From Salminus brasiliensis (Eukaryota > Chordata > Actinopteri > Characiformes > Bryconidae), in NCBI RefSeq assembly GCF_030463535.1, contig NC_132893.1, positions 31,761,724 to 31,825,723 of the forward strand: DNA of 64,000 nucleotides, read 5' to 3'. Made by a program: the position numbers and the translations under genes. This document shows positions 33,601 through 45,075 of this stretch, piece after piece; the first letter of the stretch is position 1, and the number at the start of each line of letters is the position of its first letter. The notes under the pieces are model-generated. The model was not told where the DNA came from. It worked only from the letters and a program-made list of their open reading frames with translations, and did not search any database.

Positions 33601-36600
33601 GATGGATCCATTTGATGCTACAACACCAAACACACAACAACGAAGCTTGTATTTAGCAAAGCATCAACACTTTCACAGATCACCAAACACAAACATCCAG
33701 TCAGGTCAGAGCATCTCTTGGTCTCGTAAGCACTGCTGCTCACCTCCAGTATCTCAAACTTGTCTGTGTTGACTTTGCCCCAGGTCTTCTTCAGCCTGGA
33801 CACAGGGTTCATGTTCATCCCAGCTGTTGCAAGAAATTGAACATAAATTAAACAAAACTCAGGTTTTGGCTCATTAATCATGAATTTCTGACACATTTCA
33901 AAGAACAACTGTCAGATTCATTCAACGTCATATCAAAAAGTGACAGCGATGATATACAGTATAACTGTATGACATATACACCAGTTTGCCACAACATTAG
34001 CACCACCTGCCTAACACTGAATAGATCCCCCTGGTGCCACCACAACTGATCGGACTATCCGAGGCACAGACTTTACGCCCTGTGTGGTATCTGGCACCCA
34101 TGATCCTGTTGCAGGGTCACTGGTTGTCCTTTCTAGGAGCTTTTCTGATAGGTACTGGCCACTGCACAGTAGAACCATCCCACAAATTCAGCCATCACAG
34201 TCTGGTTCTTGTCGAAGTGTCTCAGATTCTTAGGTTTGCCCATTTTTCTTCAAGAACTGACTGTTCACTTGCTGCCTAATATATCATGTAGATGATGATA
34301 ATCAATGTTTTTCACTTCCCCTGTCAGTGGTGTTAATGTTATGGCTGACTGGTGTATATATGTGTTGCGCTTATTAACGTTCTGCAGTTACGGAAGATAA
34401 TGCACTCACTAATAATAGCCATTAGAGAGTTGAAGTTGCCGATGTTGAAGCATTCCCGCGCCACATCGATGAAAAACTCCAGGACCCGAGCTCGATGTTT
34501 CTTCTTGACTGGCTGAAAGATACACACAGCCACCAGGGGGCAGCACAGGGTTAGTGACAGTAGCAGAGAAAAGGCTGGGAGGAGGTGTGTGTGGAGTTTC
34601 GAGGCCAAAACGCAATATAATGTGAACTCATTTGAGCAAAACATGCTGCATTGTAAATCCATCTGACTGCTTTTTAAATGAAACCATAACAGAGATGCAA
34701 CCTTGGAACACTTCAGCTATAAATACAGCCGCAAAATAAATGACTGCTGATGCTTTTAGTCCTCAGAATAGCTCAGAAATGCTCTCACCAAGCAGATTTC
34801 GGTGGCCACCAGGTAACTCAGCCGATTGAACCACTCCACATAGGCCTCGAGATTGCTCGCTCGTCGCTTGCTGAAGAAACTCTGCAGACAGAACGTTCCC
34901 ATGTCAGGTTGAGCAACAGTGGCTGATTAGAGCAAATCAACTGTTTTCCACATTTAGCCACCGGGTCATGTGGTCTTATGTCATGTAGAAATCATTTAGT
35001 TGCTCACGACCCACTTAGAGGCCTCTTACATAATCTGAGGTCAGAGTGGCCGTGTGAAAGGTTACCTTATGGTTGTCGGACGGTCTTTTCTGAGTGAAGG
35101 CCTGGACAAACTCCTCAGGGCCAATGTAACTCAGTCTCTCCTGTAGAGGAACATTGATTAAAACACAGTGATTAAAGATGGAAGTATCTTAAGTACCCTG
35201 TCACAGTGACAGGATTATGTGGTATCATATATAAAATAGCCTACTTTTAGACTTAAGACTAAAAAAAAATGTCTCGTTTGATAAATCTCAAATTTGGGCT
35301 GATACCAGGGTTGGGCGGTATCCACTTCTTTATACCGTTATACTGTGTCAAAATAATACCGCGGTATACAGTGTTACCAAAAAGTTCTCAGTGCCCAGTG
35401 CAGCAGCTGCTAAACTACCGACACAAGAGTAAATGTTAGAAACCCATGTCTGAGAGCGAAGGAGACTGGTCCTGCTGGGTTCTGCAGACTAAACACCACA
35501 GCACAGGCCATGTTCCAGCTAAGCTGAGGCTCAAATCACACCCATTTAGAGGGTAAAGCCTCATATCTGAGAGCACGGAGTCGAGTGAATGATCTCAGGA
35601 GTGTTTTGTGTGGCACAGTTAGTAGACTGCACAGAGTTTGAACATTTGCCGCTGATATTGGACTGAGTACTGAGCAGAATGGCAGAATAATTTCATATAA
35701 AATGTGGTAAATTTACATTATGGACATTAAAAACGCATACTTTTGGTAGTATTATGATTTCAGCATGCACACAATACAGCTACAGAAGCTGAAGATTGAA
35801 GATTCCTCCCCCACTCACCATCTCAATGTGCGTGAGCTGCTGGGCGAGGATGAAGGGGTCGTCACACAAGTTCAGCACACACTCCTCCCTGCGCACCACA
35901 TGCTGCTTAGCCTTAAGACCACCCGGTTTTTCCACTGCTGCTGCCGCTGCTGCTGCCGCCACGGCCGCCGCCGAGCCAGACGTCACCAGAGACTCCTCGT
36001 ACTGTCCCAGGATGGTCAGCTTGCGCAAGAGACGCTGGATCAGTCTCTGCATGGCTCTCCGAGACAGCTGCATCAACATTAGGAGACGGAAGCAAAGTCA
36101 GTCCAGATCTTATTCACTGCCTGCTTGCAAACTGAGAGTCTTTACAGCAACATGCCTGTGCTTGCACAGACTGTGGACCAGGTGAAAGCTAAAGCTACAC
36201 TCACTGATTCATGAGTGAAGCTCAGAGTGAAGTTGCATGATACAGGTAAATTGTTAGTTACGTGATTACATTGCTACATACTGTGATTCCAGCAGACCTT
36301 GCACAATATATGAAAAACCCTTTGGTGAAACAATCAGGTCGGAGAGATCCCGTTGTAGGTTGGTATAGCATAGTGGGTAACATCTCTGCCCTCCAGACCA
36401 GGTTGGATTCCCCCCCCCCAGGCAAGAACACTACACTATGCCCAGCAGGCCACCACCAGCAATAGACCTTGTTATCTGGCTGAATCGTAACAGGTTACCA
36501 AAATTCAATGCCGGCACAGTGTAGAATGCCAACGTCAATTTGTAAAGTTGAGTCCAACGTCGGCCAGATGTTACATGCAAATGTCATGTCAACTTAAAAT

Positions 36601-39444
36601 GCCAACATTTAGTTAAGAGGTATGGTGATCAAACCCCAACGTCTGCTAAACTTCATAATGTTTCCGATCAATTCTAACGTTGCTGGACGTTCCTTTGTTG
36701 TTGGTTTTTAAGGCATGGTGTTAAGTAACCAAACTTTAACATCAGTCGAACGTTGGAGCTTAAGATCAACCCAATGTTGGTTCTGACGGATGCGTGACTT
36801 TGATTTCCAACTAAAATTCAACGTCAGTCTAATGTTGGAGCTTAAGGTGAAACCAATGTTGTTTTTGATGGATGTGTGACTTCGATTTCCAACTAAAACT
36901 CAACATCAGTCTAACGTTGGAGCTTGAGGTCAACCCAATGTTGGTTCTTACAAATAAGTGACTTTGATTTCCAACAAAAATTTTACTTCATTCTAACGTT
37001 GGAGCTTGAGGTCAACCCAATGTTGGTTCTGACGGATGCGTGACTTCGATTTCCAACAAAAATTCAACGTCTGTCTAACGTTGGAGCTTAAGATCAACCC
37101 AATGTTGGTACTGACAAATACGTGACTATGATTTCCAACTAAAATTTAACGTCTGTCTAACGTTGGAGCTTGAAGTCAACCCAATGTCGGTTCTTACAAA
37201 TAAGAGACTTTGATTTCCAACTAAAATTTTACTTCAGTCTAACGTTGGAGCTTAAGATCAACCCAATGTTGGTTCTGACGGATATGTGACTTCGATTTCC
37301 AACTAAAATTCAACGTCTGTCTAACGTCAGAGCTTGAAGTGTAATGACGTGCCTTTTGGATTGATTGGTCAGTGTTATTTTGATCAACTTAATGACCTGC
37401 TCTTCTATGTAGTAAAAACATTATTATTGGCTATAGCAGAAAGCTTATTTGCATACCGCAACCATCTTCAAACCAATTACCATTTTTCAGCCCAGCTTCT
37501 CTAGACCTAGATGGCCACACCAGCAACAACATTAAGCAGTTCTACCATAAGCCATTAAGCCATTCATTGGTTTGATCAGGTTAGAGCAGGGGATACAGTA
37601 AAACTGTTGGCCACCAGGACTGGGATTAAGCACTATTATTCCCCCTCAGCTAATTGAGATATACAGGTTTGCTATGATCAACAGTTTCCAACTTCTCAAA
37701 CTGACCACACAACCACGACCAGCTAAATATTCCTGGTTAGCTGAGAACTCCATAGGCCCTACTTGTTCATCAGCACAACCTGGTCATCATCTTAGACTTC
37801 AACAGCAATAAACAGTGAAAAATATAAAAATGTAGACACTTCTGATCCTCAAAAACAAGCCTTTTTAAGTACATACCAGAACCCTGATATCAGCTAAAGT
37901 GCACAAAGTTGCCAAGTCTGCTTTCTATTCATTGGTTTTATAACACCTCGTTATTTTTTTCTCCCTGACTAAATTTACAGCTTCCTTTGTTTCAAATTTA
38001 TAGCAACCATCTTCTGCACTTATTTCCCCCACATGTCGTCCAGATTCAGTGCTTTTTAGTTCCCAAAACCTCTTCATCCTCACATGCCGGCACCAGCAGT
38101 CTAAAAGAGCGCAGGCTGCCCTCACACCTTCTGAATCATACAAAGCATGCTGCCATAATCACAGCCCGTGCCATGCAACAGCCCGAGCGCTTTCAGAGAA
38201 ACACGCAGAACGCTGGACTCCAACGCATGGTCACGAAGCCACCTGACAGCCTGGTTCAGAAGGTTGCCTAGCGACGGGTCAAAAAAGAGGCCTTGAATCT
38301 GCATTAGCAGAAAGCAGAATAAAAAGGCGATGACGTCACCAGCTCTGGTGACAATCAGTGATAGCATCAGAAAGCATGACATCATCCCTGCTAGCCGATC
38401 AATGCTCAACAAAAGAGGTGCTGCTGACCTCATCTCCGAAAGCCAACCGGTGGGTCATCTCTTTCAGGCTACGCATCATGCGCTCATCCCTGAAGTCGTA
38501 GGGAAATGTCTCCGTCCATTCTGTCAGCAGCTGCACGATCTTCGGAGCGATGTCCCGGATCCGTTTCTGTTGGCCAAGATGGAGAAGATTGACGGGTGGG
38601 TCCAACAATATAATAACGGAATTCAGGGGGTTACACCCATTTTTTGGTAAAATACACCCAAATAAGCAGTTAAATTGTACTGTACATATCAAACCCCTTA
38701 GCCCATCATGGTCAGTGTCATAGGCCCTAAAATAGAACCTTGTGGGACTCCATGAGATATGCCAACCCAAATTATTACTATACAATAATCACAATAGCTT
38801 CTGCATTACAGTTTATAACTGAATAATAAATATAGGTTTCCAGGGATTAAACACCAGGCTTATTATTCAGGTATTGATCTTAAAACTACTATCAATTATT
38901 CAGCAACTATAAAACTAAAGAACCAAGCTGTGTATTCATGAAAGCTGGAGAGTAATAACACACATTACAGTAAAAACGCTGGGTTAGAGGACCAGTATAT
39001 CCACTATGTTAGATATGAAACTAGGCTACATTTACAGCACATACCTTATCGATCTGTGGGTCGCCTACTCTATGATGCTCCACGCACAAGTAGCACACCC
39101 TGGACATGAGCTCAAACGGATGCAGGAAGAGCCGTGAGCTTAGCAGGAAGGTAAAGATGTACGACCTCTGAAATGAGAGGAAGGTAACACAGTGTTAAAC
39201 ACCCACCCTTAAACTACAGGTGCGCATTAACAGTATTTCTATGGCAAGTTCGCACACTTACATCAGGGTAATAGTCCACTGTAGGAACAAGGTGCTGTAT
39301 AAGTGCCTCGAGTGATCCTGAGACGAGGTTGTTGTCATGGTAGAGCAGACCCCCATAGCTCTCTTCCACGGGTTTGTAGTGAGTGTGGCCGCTGCCGTAA
39401 GGGTTGGGAACGAACTTGGCTGTGAATGGAGTGGTCTGGGGCAT
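30688..39444 (-). CDS. rasgef1b: RASGEF1B, Ras/Rap guanine-nucleotide exchange factor, complete, 13 coding exons
   Basis: This is a cytosolic and endosomal exchange factor; the mammalian protein activates Rap2 and is induced by Toll-like receptor signalling. Coding exons (minus): 39444-39262, 39167-39045, 38566-38429, 36067-35819, 35140-35066, 34881-34789, 34512-34410, 33823-33744, 33617-33522, 32334-32239, 32106-31983, 31648-31576, 30709-30688. Every phase joins and the product is 484 residues (human 473). The N terminus MPQTTPFTAKF and the LLYHDNNLVSGSLEALIQHL block are typical. The RasGEF_N region is about 45-150, with TEWTETFPYDFRDERMM. The catalytic domain is about 215-460, with LAQQLTHIE, FNIGNFNSLMAIITGMNM and NGHVNFEKFWELAKQVSEFL. 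An alanine run (181-192) lies in the linker. The acceptor CTCCCTCAG 7 bases upstream of the ATG shows that the leader is spliced. Fish have ba and bb copies; I did not decide which this is. Confidence 0.96.
32942..33475 (+). mobile_element. Tc1-like element remnant in rasgef1b intron
   Basis: The left end CAGTACTGTCCAAAACTTTT, then AGGCATCTGTGAAGAGGAGA, matches the look of a common fish element with GTACTGTNCAAAA termini. The matching right end is not found, so it is truncated. It lies between rasgef1b exons 9 and 10. Confidence 0.5.
33972..34360. mobile_element. Deleted Tc1-like element with inverted TATACACCAG ends
   Basis: TATACACCAGTTTGCCACAA at the left and ATGTTATGGCTGACTGGTGT at the right are inverted partners (ACACCAGT...ACTGGTGT, CATAACATTA-like). 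Near 34205-34265 the minus strand holds the eroded start of a Tc1 transposase frame. At about 390 bp, it is an internally deleted, inactive copy. It sits between rasgef1b exons 7 and 8. Confidence 0.7.
35300..35665. repeat. GGGTTGGGCGGTAT dispersed repeat
   Basis: GGGTTGGGCGGTATCCACTT and CCGTTATACTGTG begin a block whose later part (CCTCATATCTGAGAGCACGG) is matched weakly by the antisense of 42540-42600. It is probably a decayed hAT-like MITE in the intron after rasgef1b exon 4. Confidence 0.45.
36350..36472 (+). repeat. tRNA-derived SINE fragment (second family)
   Basis: GGTTGGTATAGCATAGTGGG, then TAACATCTCTGCCCTCCAGA and GGTTGGATTCC, reads as a tRNA-type head with A and B boxes, interrupted by a run of nine C. 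It is in the large intron between rasgef1b exons 3 and 4. Confidence 0.6.
36715..37340. repeat. 84-bp minisatellite with CTAACGTTGGAGCTT unit
   Basis: Seven to eight units of about 84 bp each carry CTAACGTTGGAGCTTAAGAT, CAACCCAATGTTGGTTCT and GACTTTGATTTCCAACTAAA. Units differ at scattered sites and alternate GACGGATGCG with ACAAATAAG. Short inverted AACGTT/CCAACATT-like pieces upstream (36500-36700) suggest it grew from a dispersed element. Rasgef1b intron 3. Confidence 0.88.
37345..38428. other. Rasgef1b intron 3, right part
   Basis: No exon with correct borders is found here, and the flanking exons join in phase, so none is missing. The stretch at 38150-38330 keeps an open frame on the minus strand but shows no family I know. 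Confidence 0.5.
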
Positions 39445-39860
39445 CCTGGTCCTGAGGGAGAAATGAACATCTGTCAATACGTTCCGAAAGGCCGTCTGGC
39501 ACTTTCCAGTTTCGCTCTCGAGTCCCTTAAGGACCCCTCTCTGTCTTATATGTGCTCCTAACTAACACTGTTATAGGATTAGGGCAAATGGGCATGTGGC
39601 TTTAATGGCTGCTCCGTCTGGTTTAATAAACTACTCAACCTGGCTGGGATATCCTGGCTGCTGGCTGAATTTCTAAATGTGGTCCCATAGTGTTGTCACA
39701 TATAATGGATAGCTTTGTGGTCCTGCAAAAACCTTGCATCTCCGAAACGGCAGCTTTACAGAAGGAGGAAAAACCCTTCACTACAGTGGAAGTCATTTTG
39801 GAGCATTTCTATTTGCCCATTCATCATGAAATCATGTTATATTATTACATATATCTTAAA

Positions 39861-39865
<5 letters not shown>

Positions 39866-39935
<70 letters not shown>
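39866..39935. repeat. (AT)n microsatellite
   Basis: About 33 AT units lie directly beside a family C MITE. They are upstream of rasgef1b coding exon 1, in its leader intron. Confidence 0.95.
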
Positions 39936-39936
<1 letters not shown>

Positions 39937-40270
39937 GCTGTGTAATATGATAAAAATACTATATCATGATATTTAAAGCCATTTTTAATTATAATTATCA
40001 TGATACATGTAATCACATACTAAATATATCAGTAGCAATACTCTCTAGTACTCAGTACAGTGATTCTTATTCAACATCTGCTGCTCTTCATCCAGTTAAA
40101 CCAGTCTAATTATACTGTTGGTAAAGAAACCTGGAGTTGATCAGTGTTTATTTAGCACTAACTATATCCTCGATATGCTTATTATATGATTATGACATAG
40201 TATATTGTGCATCACAATAACAAATTTTATGATTTATACGATAAATTATTGTCATATTGCCCACCTCTAT
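39933..40270. mobile_element. hAT-like MITE, family C copy 3
   Basis: AAGGGCTGTGTAATATGATA opens and GTCATATTGCCCACCTCT closes the copy. The interior is shared with the 13.05 kb copy but mostly inverted within the same ends. AT/AC microsatellites flank both sides (39866-39935 and 40283-40392). Confidence 0.68.
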
Positions 40271-40279
40271 CGCTCTCTT

Positions 40280-40352
<73 letters not shown>

Positions 40353-40355
40353 CAT

Positions 40356-40395
<40 letters not shown>

Positions 40396-41903
40396 GTCAG
40401 ATTCAAATTATGTCAAAAAAATTTAAACAGCAAAAATGGAGATTCAAGGTTTTTGCTGTGACGTGATGATACACAGATGCAATTATGGTTACAAAAATAA
40501 TAAATCCAGTACGAGTGACTTTGGTTCTTGTGTTTATGAGTACGTTAAAAATGTAGACTTCACTTTTTAGCTATTGATCTTAAGACTTCTATGAATTATT
40601 CAGAACCTGTTATGAAACTATATTGAATGCTTATGCGGTTTTTCCATTTAATAAAATGTCACAAATGTTTACGCCAAATTTACACAGCTGCTCTTTTCAC
40701 AGCCAAATACAGCAAATCAGCCAAGCTGTTTACTGTCTGACCTTTTTTGTTTGTTTGTTTGTTTGTTTTTTGCTTTGCACTGTGATCCCTAATGTAGCAA
40801 ATAATGGAACAACAAGTCGTACTGGAAGTGTAGACCACCTTCCTTGTGTTGTCTTCAGCCCAAAACGAAAGAGGCGAACTTCAGACACCAGTTAGAGGAA
40901 AGTTGACATTTCGGTGAGTCACTGACTCACTAAGCAGCTTAACAATGAGGAAGAGGAGTCTGTATTTACTATCGTATTTACTATCAGGAGCTAAATCACA
41001 AATCCTTTAAACATGAACCAAATATATCACATCTGCACACTTCTCTGAGTGGGAACACTCCGAATCTCTCCTCGGACGACCTTCCTCAAACAAGACCCAC
41101 ATCGGCCGAGCACTACCTGTGTGTGAGAACAGTGTTTTCAGCCCTCTCTAAGCACGAACCACACCTTTCCCATTAGTTCACAGTCACTTATTAACCCACA
41201 CATCCTCCTTCATGAAGCAGTCCGAGTGTAAAGCCATTTTACCATGAAGCACTTGGGCTAGTGAGGTCATGCTCATCAATCTTTATGGTGAAGCAAGTCC
41301 TGCAACATTCAGGAAACACACATGTACAACACCCCATTAGTCTATGGGCCAAAAGTGGCCTTGCTGAAGATGATGGAAGGACAAATAGGACACATGTGGA
41401 GGTAATGAGATGGTAATAAAAGCGGTGCAAGAAGGAAAAGTGGCTACATACAAGCCTACTTCAACTTAAACACTTAAAAACAAAAAATCCTGACTCATCT
41501 GAGGTGGAAATCAATGGTGGGAATGCCTGAGGAGGACAACTCAAGCTCAAGGGGGAAAACAACATGGCTGAACTCTTATCAAAACAAGTACCTGGAGATA
41601 CGTAGCTGGCCACCTATCTAGCTATCGCACCTCCAGAGCTTTATTATTTATTTTTTGGGTAATTATTATTATTATTACTATTATTAATCCGGATGAATAT
41701 AACTGAATAAGCCACGTATTGAGCACTAAAGTCTTAATATACACCTTAAATCCCAATTAAAGCAGAAAACAGGGCAATAAAGTAGAGCATTCATTATTTT
41801 TATAGTATTAAAACTATTTGCACATGTTGCATTTAAGTTTAGATCACAATAAAGGTGATTAATTATTAAAGCTCATAACCTGTAACTCGCTACAGAGGCT
41901 TAC

Positions 41904-42130
41904 CAGTAAAGTGAGCAATGTGCGGACGTGAGCGATCCTCGGCAGGAAAAAGGTGAAAACCGTCGCAAACCCAAAGTCCCTTTAGGAAAACACGACAACA
42001 GCGATGTTCGTCGTTTGCTTACAGCCTCTTTCTAAAGACTGTGCCTCCAACTTTAGCTAAATATACGTTGGGAAACTTAAACGCGCCGTGCTGTAACTTC
42101 CATTGTTAGTCCTGCAGGTTAATCCAGTGT
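41904..42130 (-). promoter_or_regulatory. rasgef1b: Candidate 5' untranslated exon of rasgef1b
   Basis: The minus strand has a clean donor, CTTTACTG|GTAAGC, at 41904/41903. The sequence upstream of it is rich in CpG (GTGCGGACGTGAGCGATC, AACGCGCCGTGC), unlike the AT-rich surroundings. The coding ATG exon has its own acceptor 7 bases before the ATG, so an upstream leader exon is required, and this is the best candidate. The 5' end is approximate. Confidence 0.55.
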
Positions 42131-42300
42131 GAGACTGCTGGGAGAGCCGCGCTGGAGCCATTAAGAGGAGACCGGGCACAGAAGTCCCGCCCACAACAGA
42201 GAATCGCCCAATCACCGCCAAAAACACGCGAGTTGAAATATCAGAGCGATCCTATTGGCCAGCGCCGCGTCCATCATCGTTCAAAACACTCCGGTGGCAG
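42131..42300 (-). promoter_or_regulatory. rasgef1b: Probable rasgef1b promoter
   Basis: Within about 120 bp upstream of the candidate leader lie a GC-box core (GTCCCGCCCAC, near 42184-42193), a CCAAT box read on the minus strand as GATTGGGCG (near 42205-42213), and a second ATTGG on the plus strand near 42254. This spacing is typical of a TATA-less CpG promoter. No transcript evidence is available. Confidence 0.5.
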
Positions 42301-42329
42301 TTTGAACGTCCCAGGAAAACTGTGGCTGG

Positions 42330-42640
42330 TTGTGGTGGGGGTGGGCGATACCGCTGATGGTGCTTTCGGTCCAATAGCCCACTATAAGCGATACCTGGGC
42401 CGATACCAACACCGTATAGCGCTGCTTTTGTCTCCGGTGGTGAACACAAAACGATCCAGACCGAATACATCCTGTCCTGCTATGATTTATGATGTTATTA
42501 AGAAGCTGAAATGCAGTATTGCTACAAGCTGGCTGGCTGGCTAACACTGCTGCAGATTGAGCTGACATATGAGGCTTTACTGCTTTACTAAAAGAGCCTG
42601 CACAAACCACCATAACAGCACACCTGGTCCACACTCTGTC
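42330..42640. repeat. GGTGGGCGATACC dispersed repeat
   Basis: GGGGGTGGGCGATACCGCTG and the GCGATACCTGGGCCGATACC pair look like the end of a decayed fish hAT-type MITE. It separates the rasgef1b promoter from the telomere-like array. Confidence 0.45.
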
Positions 42641-42740
42641 AGTTTTAGGCTGCAGTGTGAGAAGCTGCTGCTGCTGCTGCTGTTAAAATAGTGGTATTAG
42701 TAGTAGTGGGAGACTTTCATGCAATGCTAATATATTTTGA

Positions 42741-45075
42741 TAACCCTAACAGTAACCTACCTGTAACCCTTACACTAACCGTAACACTAACCCTTACAGT
42801 AACCGTAACCCTAACCATAACTCTTACACTACCTGTAACCCTTACACTAACCATAACACTAACCGTAACCCTAACTCTTACACTACCTGTAACCCTTACA
42901 CTAACCGTAACACTAACCGTAACACTAACCCTTACAGTAACCGTAACCCTAACCATAACTCTTACACTAACCATAACACTAACACTAACCGTAACACTAA
43001 CCGTAACCCTTACACTAACCGTAACACTAACCGTAACACTAACTCTTACACTACCTGTAACCCTAACACTAACCATAACACTAACCGTAACCCTAACTCT
43101 TACACTACCTGTAACCCTTACACTAACCGTAACCCTAACTCTTACACTACCTGTAACCCTTACACTAACCGTAACACTAACCGTAACCCTAACCGTAACC
43201 CTAACTCTTACACTACCTGTAACCCTTACACTAACCGTAACACTAACCGTAACACTAACTCTTACACTACCTGTAACCCTTACACTAACCGTAACACTAA
43301 CCGTAACACTAACCCTTACAGTAACCGTAACCCTAACCATAACTCTTACACTAACCATAACACTAACACTAACCGTAACACTAACCGTAACCCTAACTCT
43401 TACACTACCTGTAACCCTTACACTAACCGTAACACTAACCGTAACACTAACTCTTACAGTAACCGTAACCCTTACACTAACCGTAACCCTAACTCTTACA
43501 CTACCTGTAACCCTTACACTAACCATAACACTAACCGTAACCCTAACTCTTACACTACCTGTAACCCTTACACTAACCGTAACACTAACCGTAACACTAA
43601 CTCTTACAGTAACCGTAACCCTTACACTAACCGTAACACTAACTCTTACACTACCTGTAACCCTAACACTAACCATAACACTAACCGTAACCCTAACTCT
43701 TACACTACCTGTAACCCTTACACTAACCGTAACCCTAACTCTTACACTACCTGTAACCCTTACACTAACCGTAACACTAACCGTAACCCTAACCGTAACC
43801 CTAACTCTTACACTACCTGTAACCCTTACACTAACCGTAACACTAACCGTAACACTAACTCTTACACTACCTGTAACCCTTACACTAACCGTAACACTAA
43901 CCGTAACCCTAACTCTTACACTACCTGTAACCCTTACACTAACCGTAACACTAACCGTAACACTAACCCTTACAGTAACCGTAACCCTAACCATAACTCT
44001 TACACTAACCGTAACCCTAACACTAACCATAACACTAACCGTAACCCTAACTCTTACACTACCTGTAACCCTAACACTAACCGTAACACTAACCGTAACC
44101 CTAACTCTTACACTACCTGTAACCCTAACACTAACCGTAACACTAACCGTAACCCTAACTCTTACACTACCTGTAACCCTTACACTAACCGTAACACTAA
44201 CCGTAACCCTAACTCTTACACTACCTGTAACCCTTACACTAACCATAACACTAACCGTAACACTAACCCTTACAGTAACCGTAACCCTAACCCTAACCCT
44301 TACACTAACCGTAACCATAACACTAACCATAACACTAACTGTAACCCTAACCCTAACCCTTACACTAACCGTAACCCTAACACTAACTATTACACTAACT
44401 GTAATCCTTACACTAACCCTTACACTAACACTAACCTTAACACTAACCCTTACACTAACCGTAACCATAACACTAACCATAACCCTAACCCTTACAGTAA
44501 CCGTAACACTAACACCAACACTAACACTAACTCTTACACTAAACGTAACCCTAACACTAACCCTAATTCTAACACTAACTCTTACACTAACCCTAACCCT
44601 AACACTAACACTAACCCTAACACTAACACTAACTCTAACACTAACTCTAACACTAACACTAACACTAAACCTAACACTAACCCTAACCATAACACTAACC
44701 CTAACTCTTACACTAACCCTAACCATAACACTAACCCTAACCCTTACACTAACACTAACTCTAACACTAACTCTAACACTAAACCTAACACTAACCCTAA
44801 CCATAACACTAACCCTAACCCTTACACTAACCCTAACTCTAACACTAATTCTAACACTAACTCTTACACTAACCCTAACTCTTACACTAACCCTAACCCT
44901 TACACTAACACTAACACTAACCCTAACTCTTACACTAACCCTAACTCTTACACTAACACTAACACTAAACCTAACACTAACCCTAATTTTTACACTAACA
45001 CTAACTCTTACACTAACACTAACCCTAACTCTTAGACTAACTGTAACACTAACACTAACCCTTACACTAACCATA
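42741..45075. repeat. Telomere-like interstitial hexamer array, about 2.3 kb
   Basis: This is continuous C-strand telomere-like sequence on the plus strand made of six-base units: CCCTAA, CCGTAA, CACTAA, CTCTTA, CCTGTA. In the left two thirds the variants follow a higher-order pattern, often 54 bp (nine hexamers; for example CCTGTAACCC starts at 44170 and again at 44224). In the right third the units become simpler, mainly CCCTAA, CACTAA and CTCTAA. The longest exact CCCTAA runs are only two to three units. The six-base period leaves both strands open for over 780 codons (Leu/Thr/Val on plus, Val/Ser/Arg on minus). These frames have no start context or non-repeat domain and I do not call them genes. 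Confidence 0.93.

Noticed and set aside
34339-34662. 107-codon minus frame as a single rasgef1b exon
   Set aside because: Only 34512-34410 is conserved; the parts beyond the CAG acceptor and the GTGAGT donor are intronic.
38122-38433. Minus-strand 103-codon frame beside rasgef1b exon 3
   Set aside because: Flanking rasgef1b exons join in phase without it and align gap-free to the family; the residues match no domain I know.
40190-40466. Tyr-Ile repeat frames on both strands
   Set aside because: They lie wholly in (AT)n and (AC)n microsatellites.
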